Below are positions 59,678-64,000 of a stretch of DNA of 64,000 nt, in pieces. Position 1 is the first letter of the stretch, and each line of letters opens with the position of its first letter. The translations under genes and the position numbers were made by a program. The stretch covers positions 62,001-126,000 of the forward strand of contig NZ_CALGPC010000016.1 of assembly GCF_937960835.1 (NCBI RefSeq), in the 5' to 3' direction. Under the pieces are notes generated by a model, which was given only the letters and a program-made list of their open reading frames with translations, made no database searches and had not been told where the DNA came from. The stretch is from an uncultured Ferrovibrio sp. (GTDB lineage Bacteria > Pseudomonadota > Alphaproteobacteria > Ferrovibrionales > Ferrovibrionaceae).

Positions 59678-59752
59678 CGGCCGCAGGCGTGCCTTACCCG
59701 TCCTGCTGCGTCAAGGGCTGCAACGTCGCGGCCTGCAAGTCAGAAGGCGATA

Positions 59753-60562
59753 TCAGGGAATCGTGTTGATCTTCTCCGCGCAGCCACGCAGTTCCTGGCC
59801 GCCGAACCGCCCCTCGGCGCGATAATCGTAGCGCCGGTCCGCCATGCTGTCGCTGCAGGGTGTATTGAGGATGTTCATCTCCAGCCGGTTGCGCTGATCG
59901 CCATCAGGCGGCGCCAGATTCCAGCTCCAGCGGTTGCCCTGTTCCTCGCCCGGCTCGGACGGATATTGCAGCGGCAACGAGCCCAGCCGGTCCAGAACGA
60001 TGGCTTCCGGCGTGATGCGCAGATTCCAGAACGGCTCGTTGCCGAAAGCCCGCCAGCTCGATTGCGCCGCCGGTCCTGTCTCGTGGCAACCAGAGCGCGG
60101 CAGACTGACCCAGCCAAGCAGCTTGCCATCGCGATGGGAGACCGGATGCAACGTCGTGCAGCGCAGCAGCGGCTCGGACATGCCTGCGGGGGTGAACATG
60201 GCCGTCTCGGGGCTGGAATCGTTGGGCGATCTGGCAGCAACCGGCGACAGCTGCGGCGTCGTGCGGCCATCGGTGTCAGTGCTGCATTCCTGCGCGCTGC
60301 CATCGGCGCCCACCACCTGCACCAGGATCATGCCATGATTCTGCGGCACGAGATGTTCGGCATAGGCCGGCTGTGCGGGATGGGCGCGCAGGCAGGCCAT
60401 CAGGCCGCCATAGACCTGCGGCAGATACCGGGCCCAAGTTTCACTCTCGCGGGTCTGCCGGGTCAGCTCGAACTGATCCGGTGAAACGCGGTCGGAATCG
60501 CCGGCGCAGGCGCTGAGGGAAGCGGCCAGGGCGAGGGCTGCGGCAAGCCTTGCATGTCTCAT
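59753..60562 (-). CDS. Lipoprotein with COG3650-like domain
   Basis: This 269-residue protein has a lipoprotein signal (AAALALAASLSACAG, lipid-modified Cys19). The C-terminal part has GNEPFWNLRITPE and YDYRAEGRFGGQELRGC, the pattern of a domain found in uncharacterised envelope proteins (COG3650, YhfL-like, as I recall) related to META/lysozyme-inhibitor folds. The N-terminal part has a region with several Cys that may form disulfides. It probably lies in the outer membrane or periplasm. Function unknown. Confidence 0.82.
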   Translation of the reverse strand: MRHARLAAALALAASLSACAGDSDRVSPDQFELTRQTRESETWARYLPQVYGGLMACLRAHPAQPAYAEHLVPQNHGMILVQVVGADGSAQECSTDTDGRTTPQLSPVAARSPNDSSPETAMFTPAGMSEPLLRCTTLHPVSHRDGKLLGWVSLPRSGCHETGPAAQSSWRAFGNEPFWNLRITPEAIVLDRLGSLPLQYPSEPGEEQGNRWSWNLAPPDGDQRNRLEMNILNTPCSDSMADRRYDYRAEGRFGGQELRGCAEKINTIP

Positions 60563-60705
60563 GCCGTCATCCAGACAAAAGAATGCGGCAAGATCGCGGC
60601 GAGGAACGGTCTGTTTTTCGTTTCCGTTTTATGGCAGGGCGGCCATCAAATCCGCTATTCTGCTTCAGCCGATGAGCAAAAAAACGCCGCGGCGAAGCGG
60701 GGGGA

Positions 60706-61488
60706 ATGATGGGCATCGAACCGGAACAGCAGCGTATCGCAGATGGCTCGGCAGGCGGATCAAAACGGCTGAAGCGGCTGCCGGCCGCAGGTAGGTCGGG
60801 CATGACAGGCCGGGGCATGATCCGCGACCACCGCCTGTCGCAGACCAAGCGCGCCTATATCGAGATCAAGCGCCGCATTCTGGACAATGAACTGCCGCCC
60901 GGCACCCAGGCCCTGGAGCAGGAAGTCGCCGAATGGCTCGGCATGAGCCGCACGCCGGTGCGCGAGGCGCTGATCCGCCTGGCGCAGGACGGCATGGTCG
61001 AGGTGCGGCCGCGCCATGGCATGCGCGTTCTGCCGCTGTCGATGGACGATCTGCGCGAGATCTACGATCTGCTGACCGGCCTGGAGGCCATGGCGGCGGA
61101 GATCATTGCGCGCCGCGGCCTTTCGGCAACCGAGCTGGAGGCGCTGGAGACAGCGCTTTCCGATATGGAGGCGGCTCTGGCGCGTGACGATCTGACCGGC
61201 TGGGCGGAAGGTGATGCCCGCTTTCACCGCCTGCTGGTCGAATTCAGCCGCAACCGGCGTCTGCAGGCGATGGTGGAGACGGTCCGCGACCAGTCGCACC
61301 GCGCCCGCATGGCGACCTTGAAGCTGCGGCCCAAGCCGGAAACCTCCAATGCCGAACATGCTGCGGTGGTCGAGGCCATCCGCAGCCGCGACCCCGAAGC
61401 GGCGCATCGCCTGCACCGGCAGCATCGCTCAAGGGCGGGGCAGTTGCTGATCGACCTGCTGCAGCAACACGGTCTGGATCATCTCTAG
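60706..61488 (+). CDS. GntR family transcriptional regulator, FCD subfamily
   Basis: This 260-residue regulator has a winged helix (about residues 45-110, with LPPGTQALEQEVAEWLGM and SRTPVREALIRLAQDG) and an FCD domain (FHRLLVEFSRNRRL and NAEHAAVVEAI). The start is uncertain: ATGATG at 60706/60709 follows GGGGGG closely, and an ATG at 60802 would remove a basic, low-complexity 32-residue leader. It lies 228 bases before the TRAP transporter genes and probably controls them. Confidence 0.92.
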   Translation: MMGIEPEQQRIADGSAGGSKRLKRLPAAGRSGMTGRGMIRDHRLSQTKRAYIEIKRRILDNELPPGTQALEQEVAEWLGMSRTPVREALIRLAQDGMVEVRPRHGMRVLPLSMDDLREIYDLLTGLEAMAAEIIARRGLSATELEALETALSDMEAALARDDLTGWAEGDARFHRLLVEFSRNRRLQAMVETVRDQSHRARMATLKLRPKPETSNAEHAAVVEAIRSRDPEAAHRLHRQHRSRAGQLLIDLLQQHGLDHL

Positions 61489-61634
61489 CCTAAGTCTGAG
61501 TTAGCCCATTATTTGAGCGTTTCGCTGCCCAGAAAGTGTGTGATGGCCACTTTCAAGTCGCCCTCTGCTGTTCACGCAAAATAGAAATTCAGCCATTTCA
61601 ATAGATTAATGCCGCATTGGTGCTGGCATATCGG

Positions 61635-61651
61635 TTGCATTGCGATTGCAT
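61635..61651. promoter_or_regulatory. Candidate regulator site before the TRAP operon
   Basis: TTGCAT occurs twice, 11 bases apart (61635-61640 and 61646-61651); the second is part of TTGCATACA, similar to FCD-type GntR half-sites. The site is about 75 bases before the TRAP binding protein start. Confidence 0.35.
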
Positions 61652-61725
61652 ACACGAGGCGGGCGTCAGACCTGCTGTGCCTTCAAGACCGGGCTGCCAG
61701 CCCATAGCCAATCGGGGTGAAGCCA

Positions 61726-62826
61726 ATGAAACGCCGTTCCTTCGTCAAAGCCGGCCTTGCCGGCGCTGCCGTTGCTCCTTTTGCCAAGCCCAACATCGTC
61801 GCTGCCCAGAACAAGACCTTCCAGTGGAAGATGACCAATGCCTATGGCCCGGGTTCGCCTTTCTATGTGACCGGCCCGGGCAGCCCGATGGATTTCTGCG
61901 AAATGGTGAAGAAGATGTCGGGCGGTCGCCTGGTCATTCAGCATTTCGCCGCCGGCGAATTGATCCCGGCGCTGGAAGGCTTTGATGCCGTTTCCAAGGG
62001 CATCGTGGAGATGAACGCCGCCAATGCCTATTTCTGGGCCGGCAAGAGCTTTGCCGCGCAGTATTTCACGACGGTTCCCTTCGGCCTGAATTTCCAGGGC
62101 ATGAATGCCTGGCTGTATCACGGCGGCGGCATGAAGCTGTGGGAAGAGCTCTACAAGCCCTTCGATCTGGTGCCGATGCCGATGGGCAATACCGGCGTGC
62201 AGATGACCGGCTGGTACCGCAAGCCGGTGCAGTCGATCGAGGATTACAAGGGCCTGAAGATGCGCATCCCGGGTCTGGCCGGAAAGGTCTATGCCGAGCT
62301 TGGCGTCGACGTAAAGCTGCTGCCCGGCGGCGAAATCTTCCCCGCACTGGAGCGTGGCGTGATCGATGCCGCCGAATTCGTCGGCCCGTATCAGGATCGG
62401 CGCCTCGGTCTGCAGAAGGCGGCGAAGTATTACTACACCACCGGCTGGCATGAGCCGTCCAACGTCACCGAGCTGATCATCAATGCCAAGGCCTGGGCGT
62501 CGCTGCCGAGCGATCTGCAGGAGATCGTCAAGGCCGCCGCTGCCGCCTGCAACACCATCAGCCATACCTGGTGCGAGGCGACCAATGCGGAAGCGCTGGA
62601 CGACCTGGTGAAGAACCATGGCGTGATCGCGCAGCCGCTGCCGCCGCAGATCGTGGCCAAGCTGAAGGAGATCACCCAGCAGGTGCTGGCCGATGCGGCC
62701 GCGAAGGATCCCGCCACCAAGAAGATCCATGACAGCTTCATGGCCTTCAAGGCGATCCATGACAAATGGGCCGGCATCTCCGAGAGCGTCTATCAGTCGC
62801 AGATCCGCGCCGCGATGTCGATCTGA
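61726..62826 (+). CDS. TRAP transporter solute-binding protein (DctP family), Tat-exported
   Basis: This 366-residue binding protein starts at the ATG at 61726 with GGGGTGA before it; an upstream GTG at 61717 is less likely. It opens with a twin-arginine signal (MKRRSFVKAGLAGAA), so it is exported folded. Family motifs are GRLVIQHFAAGELIPALEG, NTGVQMTGWYRKP and GVIDAAEFVGPYQD. This subgroup (TakP-like) is known to bind 2-oxoacids and similar carboxylates as dimers. It delivers the ligand to the DctQ and DctM subunits. Confidence 0.94.
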   Translation: MKRRSFVKAGLAGAAVAPFAKPNIVAAQNKTFQWKMTNAYGPGSPFYVTGPGSPMDFCEMVKKMSGGRLVIQHFAAGELIPALEGFDAVSKGIVEMNAANAYFWAGKSFAAQYFTTVPFGLNFQGMNAWLYHGGGMKLWEELYKPFDLVPMPMGNTGVQMTGWYRKPVQSIEDYKGLKMRIPGLAGKVYAELGVDVKLLPGGEIFPALERGVIDAAEFVGPYQDRRLGLQKAAKYYYTTGWHEPSNVTELIINAKAWASLPSDLQEIVKAAAAACNTISHTWCEATNAEALDDLVKNHGVIAQPLPPQIVAKLKEITQQVLADAAAKDPATKKIHDSFMAFKAIHDKWAGISESVYQSQIRAAMSI

Positions 62827-62857
62827 CAATGTCGATCTAACTGGCAGGGACTGAGAG

Positions 62858-63394
62858 ATGGAACGCGTAGCGCAAAGGCTGGATGCCATCGTCGAGGTTT
62901 GCGGCCGCGTCACGGCCTGGTCGTCGCTGGCGATTGTCCTCGTGATGGCTTTCAATGTACTGCTGCGCTACGCGTTCAATACCGGATCGGTTGCGATGCA
63001 GGAGCTGGAATGGCACCTGATGGCACCGATCGCGCTGCTTTCCATGGCCTATGCGATCAAGCATGACGGCCATGTGCGCGTCGACGTGCTTTATGGACGG
63101 TTCTCGCCGCGCCTGCAGCAGATGATCGAGGTGATTTCCTTCCTGCTGGTTGCGGCGATTTCCGTTCTGATCGTCTATCTCTCGATTTCTTATGTGATGC
63201 AGTCCTACCGGATCGGCGAAGGCTCGCCCGATCCGGGTGGCCTGCCGTATCGCTGGATTCTGAAAGCCTGCATTCCGGCAGGCTTCATCCTGCTGACTCT
63301 GCAGAGTCTGGCCGGCGCCTTGCAGGCGCTGATGCGCCCTGTTGCTAAGATGTCTGTGCCTTCTCCCGTATTGGCCGAGCATGCCGCTGAATGA
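62858..63394 (+). CDS. TRAP transporter small permease (DctQ)
   Basis: This 178-residue protein has four membrane helices and the DctQ pattern: VMAFNVLLRYAFNTGSVAMQELEWHLM (quoted by its ends) with the family Trp/Glu element, and KHDGHVRVDVLYGRFSPR. It stabilises the large permease and may help dock the binding protein. The ribosome site AGGGA precedes the start. It overlaps the large permease gene by 14 bases. Confidence 0.93.
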   Translation: MERVAQRLDAIVEVCGRVTAWSSLAIVLVMAFNVLLRYAFNTGSVAMQELEWHLMAPIALLSMAYAIKHDGHVRVDVLYGRFSPRLQQMIEVISFLLVAAISVLIVYLSISYVMQSYRIGEGSPDPGGLPYRWILKACIPAGFILLTLQSLAGALQALMRPVAKMSVPSPVLAEHAAE

Positions 63395-64000
63395 AATTCT
63401 GGCTATTGCCTGTATCGTCTCCTTCTTCGTTCTTCTCGCGCTTGGTATCCCGGTTGCGCTGACGCTCGCCGTCAGCGGCTTTGTCTTCGGCTATATCGGC
63501 TTCGGCGCGCTGCTGTTCAATCTGCTGCCGGCGCGCATCTTCGGCGTGATCTCGAATTACACGCTGATTGCCATTCCGCTTTTCGTCTTCATGGGCGTGA
63601 TGCTGGAAAAATCCCGGCTTGCTGATGAACTGATGGATGTGATCGGCCATCTGGCCGGCAGCCTGCGCGGCGGCATGGGGATTGGCCTCGTGCTGGTCGG
63701 CGTGATGATGGGCGCCACCACCGGCGTCGTCGGCGCCACCATCGTCACGCTGGGTCTGCTCACACTGCCGGCCTTGCTGCGGCGCGGCTATGACAAGAGC
63801 GTCGCCTGCGGCGCGATCTGCGCATCGGGCTCACTCGGCCAGCTGATTCCGCCCAGCCTGATCCTGATCCTGCTCTCCGACATTCTCGGCCAGTCGGTCG
63901 GCACGTTGTTCGCTGCGGCGGTGATGCCGGGTCTGCTGCTGTCGGCCGTCTATGTCATCTATCTCCTCGGCCTCGGCTGGCTGCGGCCGGACAAGGTCCC
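63381..64000 (+). CDS. TRAP transporter large permease (DctM), cut by window end
   Basis: The frame is open from the ATG at 63381 (MPLNEILAIACIVSFFVLL) to the window end, giving 206 residues of an expected 430 or so. Typical DctM elements are IPLFVFMGVMLEKSRLAD, GATTGVVGATIVTLGLL and SGSLGQLIPPSLILILL. It is the sodium-driven transport channel of the TRAP system. The start lies within the small permease gene, showing translational coupling. Confidence 0.93.
   Translation, partial: MPLNEILAIACIVSFFVLLALGIPVALTLAVSGFVFGYIGFGALLFNLLPARIFGVISNYTLIAIPLFVFMGVMLEKSRLADELMDVIGHLAGSLRGGMGIGLVLVGVMMGATTGVVGATIVTLGLLTLPALLRRGYDKSVACGAICASGSLGQLIPPSLILILLSDILGQSVGTLFAAAVMPGLLLSAVYVIYLLGLGWLRPDKV

Overview
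This is a GC-rich, gene-dense 64 kb stretch. The gene content, codon habits and family types (CoxMSL-type molybdenum hydroxylase, FCD-type GntR regulators, TRAP and NMT1-type transporters, Tat-exported DctP, a HAMP/HBM-like chemoreceptor) suggest a free-living soil or water alphaproteobacterium, probably of the Rhodospirillales kind. That placement is inference; there is no rRNA or tRNA in the window to confirm it. Nearly everything is catabolism, uptake and its regulation.

Layout. (1) 1-8789, plus strand: one long operon with the end of a family 5 solute-binding protein, a three-subunit molybdenum hydroxylase with its CoxG-like helper, and a Dpp-type ABC importer. (2) 8795-13701, minus strand: MFS exporter, D-2-hydroxyacid dehydrogenase, metal-dependent amidohydrolase and FAH-family hydrolase, divergent from an FCD GntR regulator. 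(3) 14661-19473: N-formylglutamate-deformylase-like enzyme, alpha/beta hydrolase, polar amino acid ABC importer, glutathione transferase. (4) 19544-24015 (module A): an IclR/RidA-like pair facing a solute-binding protein, a 68-residue mini-HTH protein, a Rieske oxygenase and a beta-hydroxyacid-dehydrogenase-like enzyme. (5) 24029-29031: LysR regulator, bicupin, hydrolase, an SDR without its catalytic Tyr/Lys, aldehyde dehydrogenase. (6) 29150-39848 (module B): a plus-strand operon with an unknown 108-residue protein, a second mini-HTH protein, a second Rieske oxygenase, a second RidA-like protein, the only ferredoxin-type reductase, a VOC protein with H-H-E metal ligands, an NMT1-type ABC importer, SDR, IclR, a ThDP enzyme and an aspartate-dehydrogenase-like protein. 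(7) 39917-47748: chemoreceptor, acyl-CoA ligase, PcaR-like IclR, a third Rieske oxygenase paired with a glutamine-synthetase-like enzyme. (8) 47866-53808: 2OG-Fe(II) oxygenase, a broken histidine kinase remnant, AsnC regulator, an AT-richer gap, a GNAT/RHH toxin-antitoxin pair, a nucleoside-gate membrane protein, an aminotransferase. (9) 53878-64000: membrane protein, DHA2 efflux pump, a bd-type (CIO-like) oxidase with a 44-residue third subunit, RluA-type pseudouridine synthase, lipoprotein, GntR regulator and a TRAP transporter cut by the window end.

The most interesting content is the pair of paralogous modules A and B. Each has an IclR regulator, an NMT1-type binding protein, a RidA-fold protein with Ser in place of the deaminase Arg, and a tiny recombinase-like HTH protein directly before a Rieske oxygenase. 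Each promoter region also carries two candidate 16-bp operators 19 bp apart centre to centre. Only module B has the permease, ATPase and reductase, so A may lean on B. The substrate is unknown. The enzyme set (oxygenase, VOC dioxygenase, dehydrogenases, Rid-family protein, decarboxylase-like ThDP enzyme) fits opening and dismantling of an aromatic or N-containing ring.
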